A stretch of DNA of 64,000 nt from Ehretia macrophylla (GCA_037974665.1 CM075777.1:16329001-16393000); one strand, 5' to 3'; shown: positions 41,809 to 53,345, counted from the first letter of the stretch. Numbers and translations: made by a program. Notes: a model not told the origin generated them from the sequence alone.

Positions 41809-42860
41809 ATGGAAAACATTGCAAAACGTGAATTTGTTGTCCTTGATATCTCTGGAAAAAAAATTCTATCTTGGGTTCTTGATGCCGAGATATATCTTGA
41901 TGCAAGAAATCTTAGGGAAACAATTAAAGAAAATAATAGCACATCCCAGCAGGATTGTGCAAAATATTTGATATTCCTCCGTCATCACATCCATGAAGGA
42001 TTGAAGACTGAATATCTTACTATCAAAAATCTCTTTACACTTTGGAAGAATCTGAATGAAAGGTATAATCACCAAAAAAATTGTGATTCTTCCAAGAGCT
42101 CGTTATGATTGGATGCACCTGAGGTTGCAAGATTATAGATCTGTCAGTGAGTATAACTCTGCGCTATTCAAAATCAGTTCTCAACTGAAATTATGCGGAG
42201 AAACTATCACTGAACAAGATATGTTAGAAAAGACATTTTCTACGTTTCATGCCACGAATATGCTCCTGTAGCAGCAATATCGTGAACGTAGATTTGCAAA
42301 ATATTCTGAGTTGATATCATGTCTTCTTGTTACTGAACAAAATATGAGCTTTTGATGCAGAATCATCAATTATGTCCAGTTGGCATGGCCCCACTGCCAG
42401 AAGTGAATGGAGTTGCAGTCCCATAAGTGAATGCAGCATATGAACACAGTAATTGATGGGGTCGTGGCCATGGCCGATGACAAGGATGTCATCGTGGTCG
42501 TGGTCGAAATAATACTTAGTTTCGAGATGATCCAAATATTATTAAGAAAGACAAACCTCACCACCAGAAGTGGAATAATGAGGAAAAACGTGACAAAGAG
42601 AAGACCACTGAATACAAGTCACCCCATAACAATGACATATGTTACAGATGTGGAGGGACTGGTCATTGGTCACATATCTATCGTGCGTAAAAATATTTGG
42701 TTGATCTTTACAAAGCATCAAGAAAAGGAAAGGAGAAAATAGTTGAGACAAATTGTATTGATTATAATGAACCAGAGGTCTCTACATATTTAGATGTCAG
42801 TGATTTTTTCACTGACCCTAATGGTAGCATAGAACATTTAATCGGGGATAGAAATATCTG
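41809..42860 (+). pseudogene. Copia Gag, frameshifted
   Basis: ATG at 41809 (MENIAKREF). The usual copia Gag layout follows: LSWVLDAEIYLDARNL, LRHHIHEGLKTEYLTI and LWKNLNERY. A frameshift then falls in or next to the A-run near 42073-42079, after which the reading continues in another frame (YDWMHLRLQDYRSVSEYNS) to a stop at 42269-42271. The zinc knuckle is seen at 42640-42681 as CYRCGGTGHWSHIY: the first Cys, second Cys and His are kept, but the fourth ligand position is Tyr. Several further stops follow. Not functional. Confidence 0.8.
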
Positions 42861-43038
42861 AACCGATTAAAAGTACTATTAGTTATATTTTTGTTTTAAG
42901 TTAAGTTGTTTAAAATGGCTGTTAGTTATGTTATCGTTTTAAGTTTAAGTCGTTGTTTTTGATTTTCACCTTATGTAAAATTTATGTTTGATAATAAATA
43001 TATTTGTTGCACATTACAAGTTTTTAAAGACATAATTT

Positions 43039-46000
43039 TTGTTTATGATATCGTTAGATCTCAAGATGAAAGACGAAGATCTATGTCTGGCAGATAGTGC
43101 AACAACACATACTATACTACGTGATAAAACGTATTTTGTCACTTTACTAAATACCTCAACCAATGTATTTATCATTTATGGTTCTACCAATCTGATAGAG
43201 GGCTCTGGAAGAGCTCATTTCATGTTACCTAATGACACAAAATTTGACATTACTAGTGTAACGCCCCGAACCAACACACCCACGCCTGCAGGATACACCC
43301 CGCCCATAGGGGACAAGCGTATACCGAGGCCATGGTGTACGGGCCCGAAAACGTACTATATAGGAATTGTCCGCTTTGCGCCCATACGCTCACGGTTTTG
43401 TCCTCCCCTGGCCACTAGCAGGAAAAGGCGCCTACACGATACAAGGGCCATATAGCCACTTATATCTAGCGATCCCAGGGTCTCCGCGTCCGATGTGGGA
43501 TGCGATTCCTCACATTCGCCCCCCCTTGGGGACCCAGTGCCCTCGCGGGTCAACTGGCACAAAGGCCATCCTGCAGGCGTGGGTGCATTGGTTCAGGGCG
43601 TTACAGCTAGTGCACTGTATTCAAGCAAATCCGGAAGAAATTTGCTAAGTTTTAAAGATATTCGTCTGAATGGATATCATATTGAAACTGCAAATAAAGG
43701 TGATAAAGAGTATCTTTATATCACTTTTTTGAATTCCCAAAAGCATGTATTAGAAAAATTTCCTGCTCTTTGTTCTGGATTATACCAAAGAACTATACAA
43801 GTGGTTGAAGCACATGCAGTGCAAAAGCAAATGTATAATGATCCTAATACTTTCGTGCTTTGGCATGATCGCCTTGGTCATCCAGGGACAACAGTGATGC
43901 GTCGAATAATTTAGAACTCGCTTGGGCATTTTTTAAAGAACCAGCAGATTTTTTTGCCAAGTAATTATCCATGTGTCGCATGTTCTCAAGGCAAATTAAT
44001 TGTGAGACCATCTCCAACCAAAGTTGCTTTTGAGGCCCCTAGATTCTTGGATCGAATTCAATGAGATATTTGTGAACCTATTCATCCATCCTGTGGACCA
44101 TTTTATTATTTCATAGGTCTTATAGATGCATCAACTAGATGGTCACATGTTTGTCTACTTTTTTCTAGAAATCATGCATTTGCTAGACTTCTCGCTTTGA
44201 TAATCTGATTGAGATCACAATTTCCTAATCATCCTATTAAAACAATTCGCCTTGATAATGCTGGTAAGTTTTCATCTAAAGCATTTGATGATTATTGCAT
44301 ATCTATTGGAGTTGAAATTGAGCATCCTGTCCCTCATGTGCATATTCAAAATGGTTTAATTGAATCATTTATCAGGCGACTTCAATTAATTGAAAAACCT
44401 TTACTTATGAGATCTAAACTCCCTATATCAGCTTGGGGGCATGTCATTCTACATGCTGATGCATTGATTCGTATAAGACCTACATCATATCATAAATATT
44501 CTCTTTTACAACTTGTGCATGATCATTCACCGAATATTTCTCATTTACGTGTTTTTGGTTGTGCGGTACTAGTTCCAATAGTACCAACACAACGTAATAA
44601 AATAGGATCACAAAGGCAACTTGGAATTTATGTTGGATTTGATTCTCCATCTATTATTCGATATATTGAACCCCTTACAGGTGATCTGTTTAGAGCACGC
44701 TTTGCATATTGTCACTTTAATGAGACTCTCTTCCTATCATTGGGGGGAGAAAAATCACAACTAGAAATACAGCGTGACATATCTTGGAATGCGTCATCAT
44801 TGTCGCATTTGGATCCAAGAACTAAACAATGTGAACTTGAAGTTCAAAGGATCGTTCATTTGCAGAATATTGCAAATAATCTACCAGATGCATTTACAGA
44901 CACAAAGAATATTGTAAAATCACATATACCTGCTGTGAATGTGCCGGCACAAATTGATGTCCCAGTAGGACATATTGTAAACACAACAGCAAATATACCT
45001 ACGGCACGCCAGAAGCGTGGTCGATCTATCGGTGCAAAAGATTCTGTACCCCGGAAAAGGAGGACACATGGGGAGGATACAAGGCGAATGAATCTGGAAG
45101 ATTCTATACTATCGAGATGTACGACAGAAATGGTAGAACCAACAGATGTTGGTAAATGCACAATCACTGAAGAGATTGAAACACAATTGGTCCCTGAAGA
45201 GACTGAGGTACATGGAAATGAAATTTTTTTCATAAATTATGTAACTACCGGAAAGACATGGAATCGAATAGAAACTATTATGAATGATAGTTTTGCTTTT
45301 ACGGTAGCACTTGAAATAAATGATGAGGATCCTGAACCACAGAGTATGGAAGAATGTCAAAAAAGAAATGATTGGGCACAGTTGAAATAAGCTATCCGAG
45401 CAGAGCTCAGCTCGTTAGAAAGACGCAAGGTGTTTGGACCTGTAGTCCAAACACCCGCAGATACAAAACCTGTTGGATACAAATGGGTATTTATACGCAA
45501 GCGAAATGCAGTAAATGAAATTGTGAGATATAAAGCTTGACTTGTAGCTCAAGGTTTCTCACAAAGACCTGGCATTGATTATGAGGAAACATATTCGCCT
45601 GTAATGGATGCAATCACATTTCGCTTCCTAATTAGTCTTGCTGCTCAAACTAATTTGGAAATGCGCTTAATGGATATTATTACAGCATATTTATATGGAT
45701 CACTTGACAATGACATATATATGAAAATCCCTAAAGGATTTTATTTGCCATAAGCAAATAAAGTGAAACCCCGTCATATGTATTCACTTAAACTATAACG
45801 ATCCTTGTATGGATTAAAACAATTTGGTCGTATGTGGTACAATCGTTTAAGTGATTACTTATCTGGAGAAGGCTATATCAATAATCCGGTTTGTCCATGT
45901 ATTTTCATTAAAAAATCAACAACGGGATTTGCAATTATTGCAGTATATGTTGATGATCTTAACCTTGTTGGAACTCCTGAAGAGCTCAACAAAACTGTTG

Positions 46001-46950
46001 CATATCTAAAGAAAGAATTTGAAATGAAAGATCTAGGACAAACGAAGTTTTGTCTTGGTCTTAAAATTGAGCATTTTTCAGAAGGAATTTTTCTCCATCA
46101 ATCGGCTTATACGAATAAGATTCTTAAAAGATTTTACATGGATAAAACTCATCCACTAACGACCCCGATGGCTGTTAGGTCACTTGATGTGACAAAAGAT
46201 CATTTTTGCCCACGAGAAGATGGAGAAAAGTTACTTGGTCTTGAAGCACCATATCTTAGTGCCATTGGCGCATTAATGCACCTAGCTAATAATACAAGGC
46301 CAGATATTGCTTTTTCTGTTAACTTATTAGCTAGGTATAGTACGGCTCCAACTCGCAGGCATTGGGAGGGAATTAAACACATATTTCGCTATTTGCGTGG
46401 AACACCAAATATGGGTTTATTCTATTCGAGACAATCAAGATCTTCATTAGTTGGTCATGCTGATGCTGGTTATCTATCAGATCCTCATAAGGCAAGATCA
46501 CAAACAGGATACGTTTTTCATTTTGGTGATACTGCTATATCATGGCGGTCCATGAAGCAAATAATGACTGCTACTTCTTCAAATCAAGCTGAAATTTTAG
46601 CTATTCATGAAGCTAGCCGAGAATGTGTTTGATTGAAATCGGTCATCCAACATATTCAAGAATCATGTGGATTACCCTCCGACAAAGACCAACCAACCAC
46701 ACTATATGAAGATAACACAACATGTATCACACAAATCAAATGTGGCTATATCAAAAGTGATAGAACAAAGCATATATCACCGAAATTCTTCTACACACAT
46801 GAGCTCCAAACAAGCGGAATAGTTGATATTCAACAAGTACGGTCAGATCAAAATCTAACATATTTATTCACTAAAGCATTACTGCCAACGATCCTCAAAT
46901 CACATGTACAAAGATGTGGAATGCGCCGCCTAAAAGATTTGTCATCATGA
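43039..46950 (+). pseudogene. Copia Pol: protease, integrase, RT and RNase H with eight stops
   Basis: All parts are in one frame. Protease: LADSATTHTIL near 43084. After the nested LTR, integrase has HDRLGHPGTTVMRR and a DNAGKFSSKAFDDYC core, then VFGCAVLVPIVPTQRNKIG and GIYVGFDSPSIIRYIEPLTG. RT has ETYSPVMDAITFRFLISLA, SLYGLKQ.GRMWYNRL and the catalytic IAVYVDDLNLVG. RNase H has GHADAGYLSDP and TSSNQAEILAIHEASREC, then YEDNTTCITQI and TKHISPKFFYTHEL. Stops are at 43912, 44062, 44206, 45388, 45538, 45751, 45796 and 46630, ahead of the terminal TGA at 46948-46950. No frameshift in 43606-46950. Confidence 0.92.
43257..43605. mobile_element. 349-bp solo LTR nested in the copia protease region
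   Basis: TGTAACGCCCCGAACC at the left and GGTTCAGGGCGTTACA at the right are mutual inverted ends of a TG...CA unit. Flanking copia sequence is actag (43252-43256) and gctag (43606-43610), a likely 5-bp duplication with one change. It is clearly richer in GC than the copia around it and contains gatgtgggatgcgattcctc, a block often seen in plant gypsy LTRs. Insert plus duplication is 354 bp, a multiple of three, so the copia frame resumes unchanged. Confidence 0.8.
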
Positions 46951-47160
46951 AGGGGAGAGGCTATTTGTGCATTGTACTCTTTTTCCTTCACCAAGGTTTT
47001 TATCCCAATTGGGTTTTTCCTAGTAAGGTTTTAACGAGGCAATCTAAATGCAATAGTATTCTTTATAAAGATAATGTACTCTTTTTCCTTAGTCAAGTTT
47101 TCATCCTACTGGGTTTTCTTGACGAGGTTTTAATGAGACATATTTTTATAATGAATATCC

Positions 47161-47462
47161 AAGGGGGAGTGTTATGAAATATCGATTGGTGGATATTCAC
47201 TATCAATCTAAGCAGCTTACAAGTAGCAGCGTAAGTAGCCTGCAATCACCAGCTACCAAGCAGCTTACAAGCAGCAGCGTAAGCAGCTTGCAGTCATCAG
47301 CAGCTTACAAATAGCAGTGTAAGCAGCTTGCAGTTATCAGCTACTAGCTTCTGAAACTCTATAAATAGAGAAGTATAATTGAAATGTAAATTATTCAAAA
47401 ATCAGTAACAGTTTCAGTTCTCTCTCTATACTATTGTTGTCTTTTGCAGTTAATTTACAACA
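47161..47462 (+). repeat. Polypurine tract and 3' LTR of the copia element
   Basis: The tract aagggggag (47161-47169) is directly followed by TGTTATGAAATATCG. The LTR has 293 bp, exactly 48 bp shorter than the 5' LTR, because one repeat unit is absent. Scattered substitutions separate the pair. Confidence 0.9.
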
Positions 47463-48340
47463 TATTCCATATAAATAAATTTTTCCCTAAAATTTTTCCA
47501 ATCCAGACTTCCTCTAATGGCTTAGAATTTAACAAGATTGAAAATAAACATTCCTTAAGATTTAGTAAAGAACCAAAGCAAAAAAAAAAAGACCCAAAAA
47601 AAGAATTAAAAAAAAAATCAAAACGAAGGCCTATCAAAATCTTTGTTGCAGACTCTGCCTTGGTTAGATTCCAAGGCAGAGACTTCTCTGCCTGAAAATG
47701 AAGAAAAGAAAAAAAAATGGCGTTTCAACTTTCAAGATTTCAATCAGATTTCACACACAATGTCGAAAACTTGAGAGGCAACAAAAGATCAGAAAAAGAA
47801 TCAACATAGGCTGATAGTGATTGTTCCATGGTTTTGGACTTCTTTCTTTCAATTTTTATTCAATTCATATCACCAATCCAAACACAAAATAAACCAAATC
47901 AAATATAATATGTAGAGTTTACACAAATATAATGTTTCTAATTTTTGTATATTTAACATAACAAATAATCCGTGAAACAACCAAATCAAAAATTGAATTT
48001 AAACCCTAATTTTATCAAACTCAAATATTACATAAAAATAAATTATAAGTCTACAATTACAAGCAAATTGATCATCACCTTTGCTGCTTGGAATTTTTTA
48101 TTGCAATTTGAAGGCTTGGTTGGTGACTTGATGATGCCGATGGTGAGTGAATGTTGAAGACCTGTCAGTGACAACAATAAGCGAAGACACAAAGCTGATT
48201 TGGGGTTTTGTGGTTGGCAAAAAAATATCTTTCGTAAAAAAAAAATATAAATGTAAAATGACATATATACCCCTCACTAAGTTAGGGGTGGGGCAGGAGG
48301 TGCATATGTACCTCTTGGCCTTAACATCGCTCTGCCAGTG
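47463..48340. other. 5' non-coding part of the hAT element
   Basis: AT-rich with no supported ORF. A short palindrome ctctgccttggttagattcc aaggcagag lies near 47652-47682. The right hAT terminus ends this stretch. Confidence 0.55.
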
Positions 48341-48348
48341 GTCGCCCC

Positions 48349-49081
48349 AGTCATTCTCCCCCCATTTGACTCAAAGTTGGGCACCAGAGTGTACTTTTTA
48401 TGGTAACAAATGTTCAAATAAACAACATTCTAGTTAAATATAAAGCAAAAAAATTTTTACAGCTTTATGTCAGCAATTTTCATCACGACAAAAGCCAATA
48501 ATTTTTAATATCAATTAACCCTATTGTTTTGACCCCATATACATTGCAACTTGTCAAACATGAAATTCCTGTAATAACATTTTTCTTCCTCAGAAACCAT
48601 ACCCTTACTAGGGATGGCAATTGTCCCCGCCCCAAATGAGTTGAGTATTGCGGTGAAAAATGAGTAATGGTGCGGGGGTTGAAGATTAACTTTAATTCTC
48701 GACACAGCTCGTCCTGCATATCTGTAAAGTTATTTTTATATTCTTAGTTTTATATATGCATTAAAATCTTAAGATTATAAATATAAAGGAATTTTAATTA
48801 TTTGATAAATAATAATAATATTAATAAAGACTATATTAATAAATAATAATTATAATAACCATTATATTATTAAATAATAATGATGATAATGATTGTCCTT
48901 AATTTTGTTATGATATACATGTTAGACCTTGAAAAGATTTTTTGTCATTAAGAATAATATTTTTAGTAAATAAGATTTTTTTATTATATATTTTGGAAGG
49001 ATGTTATGGTAATTTGATAAATAATAATATTGAAAACTTATAATATAATATTCATAAATCTAGAATCAATAATAATAATAA

Positions 49082-49113
<32 letters not shown>

Positions 49114-49212
49114 GGATTGCTCTTTTATTATTATATACATATTATTTTGAAAGGGTATTTTGGTCACTTGAATAATAATAGTAAATAATAATAATAATAA
49201 TAATAAAGATTG
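48349..49212. other. AT-rich intergenic DNA with (AAT)n microsatellites
   Basis: No gene. Imperfect AAT/ATA trinucleotide runs occur at about 48805-48890, 49068-49113 and 49165-49206, mixed with related sequence (aataatattgaaaa, tttggaagg). Confidence 0.6.
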
Positions 49213-49900
49213 ACTTTTTTTTTGCTAGGCAAGTGATTATTTCATTACATTGTAAAAAACAAGAGATATTTACAAATAATCTTTACATCAATCTATACGT
49301 AATTTGCTATGAAGAGCAAAGAGATTTATTTTGTACACTATTGACATATTTGCTTTTTAAAGAGATTTTGTCTCTACCAGAACCTTCTCTATAATTTGTT
49401 TTTCCGTGCACACGCCAGTTCCATGGATTTTTCTATTTCTTTCCTACCAAATAGGATAGACACAGGCACAAAACATAGACATTGTAAGAGTCAAGGTTTT
49501 TCCTTCGGATTATATGACAGAGGCGGACAAGTATCAAATCCCAGTGAGTAATAAGAGACAACTTTTTGAGAAGAAGTGTAAATTAGTGCTTCCAAATTCT
49601 GTTGGTAAAATGGCATTCAAAATAAATATGATCCCTGCTCTCCATCCCCAAACCACAGAAAACACAGCTTGCATCATCAATAACTTCCCAGCTAAGAAGG
49701 CGTAACTTGGTAGGGCTACGATTGAGGCACATAAACCAAGCACAAAAGCTATGCTTTGGGACAATAGCTTTGTTCCAAATAAGACCAGCCCAAGTAGTCT
49801 TTGTTCTCCTCTTGCAAACACATTCCCAGGTGGAGGATGCTTTGAAGACTCCTGAACTATCTGCAAACCAACCAAATGTCCATGAACAAATTTATTCACC
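49213..49900 (-). pseudogene. LINE 3' fragment with RT zinc-binding domain and poly-A tail
   Basis: On the minus strand one frame reads WAGLIWNKAIVPKHSFCAWF, then LRLLSWEVID, CVFCGLGMESRDHIYFECHF and NRIWKH. This is the zf-RVT zinc-binding domain (C-x2-C...H-x4-C) at the C-terminus of plant LINE ORF2 proteins. Further 3' the frame has stops. The 3' end reads ATGAAATAATCACTTGCCT and then a nine-A run at 49214-49222, the expected LINE tail. Upstream similarity fades at about 49900, fitting 5' truncation. Confidence 0.75.
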
Positions 49901-50076
49901 GTCCAGCAGATACTACAACTTCCATTGTCTTCAAGAGTAGAGCTATTAATTAAAGAGTGAGTATGAGCAGTATTTCTTAAAAATTGTGGTTTAGCATCTA
50001 CTAAATAAAAATCATGAATCTGACATTGCACAAGTCTGAGTGGATTAATGTGATCTCCAATATTTGTTGCGTCTAC

Positions 50077-51395
50077 TGCAGGATAAAGGCCTTAAAAGCC
50101 AATAAATTGTATTTTAAAATTTTAAATAATATATTATTTATTTATTATACATTTAATGCGGGCAGTTTATTTAATTATTGATGTGATTTAATTAATTAAA
50201 TAAAAGTCGTTAGAACACTATTTATAAATTCTATCATTAGGAGTAAGGATATGAGTGACAGAATCTATATTCGCAAATGTGTTCTAAAAGTTGTCCTCAA
50301 TCGAAGAATAAATTAATTGGGCGTTAGTTTATTCGGAAAGATTAGATTACAATCAACTAACCAAATAATATAAGATATTAATTTGGGCTATTAATCTCAT
50401 ATCGTTATAGTATATGTATAAATACTTATTGAAGAACCAGTGACTGGACATGACCACTAATACAATGAATTATATAGGCTAGTCAATAATTCGTCGTATA
50501 ATGTAATCATGCAATTAATCCTTAGATTTGAGGTACCACGTTTACCTCATGATAAAGAATGACATAATTTGCTAGTGCAATTATACTAGTCCTAATCATG
50601 GATTAAATCATGTATTTAGTGGTTATGATTTATTCCGTCACGGAGATAGGTATATGTAGATACAAAATCTATCAAATAGGGATCTTATGTGATCTATTAA
50701 TCGAGTAACTAGAAATTTTTGGCCAATGTAGACTAGTGGAAGTCGTTCCACGGATTATTTATAAGTTACTGATTAAATAGATTTTGACATATGATTAAGT
50801 GATGAAGTTTGACGACTCTATCTATGACTCTAGCTGAATCGAGATGATTTAGACAGAAGGATTTGATTGCGTGGAAATTACTTAGAAAGGGTTCGTGTAC
50901 TTGTACTTCATCATTAATGGGGTAATCGCGATATATTGCTATGTGCAACTCGCGATTTGCGAATTAATTAGAAAGGGTTCTAATTAAATATTAATAAGAT
51001 TAATAATTCGCTGTCGATTAATTATGAACCCGATATCAATGAATTAATTGGATTAGAGAAAAAAAATTAAATTAAATTTAATATTGTCCTAATATTAATT
51101 TAATGGAGTTGTATTAATTAGATAATTGATCTGGTTATTGCAGAGTCTAAATCTTGTCAATTTAGATTGGCCCATATATGATTGTAGGTCATAAGGAGTT
51201 CTTATATAAAGGAATGTTTTGACACATAAAAAGCTAGCACACGATTCTCTTTCAGATAAAAATAATAAGGGTTTTCTCTAAAAGCTCTAGTGGGGCTAGA
51301 TCCGATTAGTTGTGTGAATCTTGTGTGGATTATTCTTGGAGGTTTCACGCATGGGAAGCTCGTCTCAAAATCTTCCATTATTTTGTGCTTAGAGG
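50077..51395 (+). mobile_element. LTR-like block, probable solo or truncated copia LTR
   Basis: A 1.3-kb block without coding capacity, starting tgcaggataaaggccttaaa. It contains long non-coding stretches with gattaattaatt motifs and a TATA box (cttatataaagg at 51202) followed by a leader with agctctagtggggctagatc. The organisation (long U3, TATA, short R-U5) is that of an LTR. I could not fix both ends or a target duplication. It lies next to the downstream side of the truncated secreted-protein exon. Confidence 0.45.
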
Positions 51396-51483
51396 TATGA
51401 ACAGATGTTATATAAAGGAAATGTGTCATGAAAGGATAGGCATATTGTCAAACACAAGGAAAGAGAGTTGAGCCTAAACTCAC

Positions 51484-51580
51484 TTGTTTGATCACTTGCA
51501 GCGGCCACTTCCAAGGTGATGAGAAGGACAATGGCAAAGAGACCAACTAAGAACAAGAACAAATTTTTGAAAGATGCCAT
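51484..51580 (-). pseudogene. First exon of a small secreted protein gene, glycine-rich-protein-like signal peptide
   Basis: ATG at 51578-51580 opens MASFKNLFLFLVGLFAIVLL followed by ITLEVAAASDQT, a textbook signal peptide with cleavage expected near the AAA. The exon ends at 51484 at a strong donor (A|GTGAGT). The sequence resembles the leader exon of plant GRP/nodulin-type secreted proteins (PF07172), which is typically followed by an intron and a low-complexity exon. No such second exon is found downstream: the LTR-like block starts about 90 bp after the donor. I read it as a truncated gene, though a distant exon cannot be excluded. Confidence 0.55.
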
Positions 51581-51665
51581 TATTTTTTGTGGAATGTACT
51601 AAGCTTCAAATACTGGAAAAAAATACTTAGACAATAGTTGATCAAAGGAGTGAACTATATAGCTC

Positions 51666-51673
51666 TATTTATA
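51666..51673 (-). promoter_or_regulatory. TATA box of the truncated secreted-protein gene
   Basis: The minus strand reads CTATAAATAGAGC about 90 bp upstream of the ATG, a near-ideal plant TATA box with ordinary spacing. Confidence 0.65.
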
Positions 51674-51910
51674 GCTATTGATCAATGAGATCAATGAAAC
51701 AGTAGTATCATAGGCGGATTGATTTGGGGGTCAGTGGGAGTTGTAATCTTCACTGATTCGAAGAATGGAGCTATTGAAAAATGAGTTGGAGCTATATTTT
51801 CTTAAAATGTGTGTATTTTTAGATTAAAAAAATTAATTTTAGCTCCTATTAAAAAAGTTGTCTATATATGAGTGTTTCATTATGTATTTTTAGCCCCCTA
51901 CTAAAAAAAA

Positions 51911-52290
51911 GGGTAAAGGTCTAATTTAGTTTATTATGTTTGGTGTAAATGATACTTTCATCCATTATCTTTCAAAATGAACCTTTTAGTCTATTATCTT
52001 TGGTGTAAATGACACTTTCATCTATTATCTTTCGAAATGAACCTTTTAGTTCAATATGTTTCACATAAGTAACGTCATTAGTCCAACTTCAAAATATATT
52101 GGAAAAAACATATTAGACTAATGACATCATTGATGTGAAATATATTGGATTAAAAGACTCATTTCAAAAGATAATTAATGAAAGTGTCATTTACACCAAA
52201 GATAATGGACTAAAAGGTTCGTTTTGAAAGATAATGAATGAAAGTGTCATTTACACTAAACATAATGGACTAAACTAGACATTTATCCTT
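51911..52290. mobile_element. Foldback element, 380 bp, with doubled arms
   Basis: The two arms (gggtaaaggtctaatttag... and, in reverse, aaggataaatgtctagtttag...) are inverted copies over about 150 bp. Each arm itself holds two tandem copies of a unit of roughly 65 bp with ggtgtaaatgacactttcat and ttatctttc.aaatgaac. The centre is a short AT-rich loop. No coding capacity. Confidence 0.8.
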
Positions 52291-52884
52291 AAAAAAAATT
52301 TAGATCCTTTCATGAGTAGTATCAAGGAGCAACCCTTGTAACTTCAAGTTAATATCTAGTGGTAAAACTTTTAGAGTATTTGGAGAATATTTGATCACAT
52401 CTTAAATTCAAATTAATTAGAAAACTAATTTCTTTGAAACTAGTTTCAGGAAACTTTGTATTTAATTAACTTAAAATATGTCTCATCAAAAAAAAAAATT
52501 ATACATCATGTAATTTGACATTCTTAATATAAATTTGAAATACTTTTCAAAGTGAGTTCTTTGTTATTAAAAGTTAGAAAGAAAGAAAAAAGCAATGCTC
52601 TAAGTCGAGGTCTTTTTTCGGTCAATGTAGTCGAGGTTCATGCATATATCTTGTCCTTTTATTATGGTTTTGACATGTCACTTGTGGTCCTTCATTAGTC
52701 CCCGCGATATTAAATGTATTAGATATTTTGAGGAGATAATTGTCAATTATTCTCTCCCCATGAATGATGTTCCTTTTTCTTTGAAATCTCTCAACAATTG
52801 CTCTCTATTTATTCATCCTCACTCAAGTATATATGCACTCTAAATAAACAACGCAACTTAACTTTTATGGTATTAGAATTATAG
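52291..52884. other. AT-rich intergenic DNA
   Basis: No gene supported. The right end, just before the next element, has atggtattagaattatagaag, resembling the similar phrase near 14070. Confidence 0.5.
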
Positions 52885-52892
52885 AAGTTCAA

Positions 52893-53337
52893 TCACTGGA
52901 GGAGGCACATTGAAGCCAATTTGGGCTACAGTTTCCATTGATTTATAAAATTTTTAAATTTTTATGTATTTTTTTAAAAAAAATTAGATATCTATGTATT
53001 TTTAGTTAAAAAAAATTAATTAGCCCCCACTAAAAAATAAAAGTACTAGTATAATTCAAAAATTATGAATTTTATCTCCCACTGGCCCATAAAAAGGTTA
53101 AAATTTCTATATATTTTTTGAAAAAAAATTAGATATCTATGTATTTTTAGTTAAAAAAAATTAATTAGCCCCCACTGAAAAATAAAAGTACTCGTATAGT
53201 TCAAAAATTATAGATTTTAGCCTCCACTGACCCATAAAAACGTTAAAATTCTATGTATTTTTTGAAAAAAAATACACGTATAGTTCAAAAATTATAAATT
53301 TTAGCCCCCCCTGACAAAAATTTCTGGCTCCGCCCCT
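52893..53337. mobile_element. hAT-type MITE with internal tandem repeats
   Basis: Flanked by the exact 8-bp repeat aagttcaa (52885-52892 and 53338-53345). The right end reads ctggctccgcccct, a common hAT-related terminus; the left end, cactggaggaggcac, matches only loosely. Inside are three copies of about 115-145 bp with tctatgtatttttagttaaa, ttaattagcccccact and aaaaattat.aattttag. Confidence 0.7.
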
Positions 53338-53345
53338 AAGTTCAA

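Larger units (their letters stand above)
41389..47462 (+). mobile_element. Ty1/copia retrotransposon, defective
   Basis: 6,074 bp with LTRs of 341 bp (5') and 293 bp (3'), flanked by gattc (41384-41388) and tattc (47463-47467), a 5-bp duplication with one mismatch. Order of domains is gag, protease, integrase, RT, RNase H, as in copia. The primer-binding region (ctatcagcacgag, 41732-41744) follows the 5' LTR and a polypurine tract (aagggggag, 47161-47169) precedes the 3' LTR. A 349-bp solo LTR interrupts the protease region. Eight in-frame stops in the pol reading frame show it is old. It lies upstream of the hAT transposase start. Confidence 0.93.
34497..48340 (-). mobile_element. hAT transposon carrying three nested insertions
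   Basis: Perfect 8-bp direct repeats gtcgcccc flank it at 34489-34496 and 48341-48348. The left end begins CAGTGGCGAAGCC and the right end, read inward, CACTGGCAGAGCG, which are related hAT termini. The 13.8-kb span shrinks to about 3.55 kb once the solo LTR (36295-40503) and the copia element (41389-47462) with their duplications are taken out, a normal hAT size. The transposase runs on the minus strand and is dead. All nested elements must be younger than this insertion. Confidence 0.88.

Noticed and set aside
49534..50031. 165-codon minus-strand ORF as a protein gene
   Set aside because: Another frame of the same strand gives the conserved LINE zinc-binding domain; this ORF is an out-of-frame shadow.
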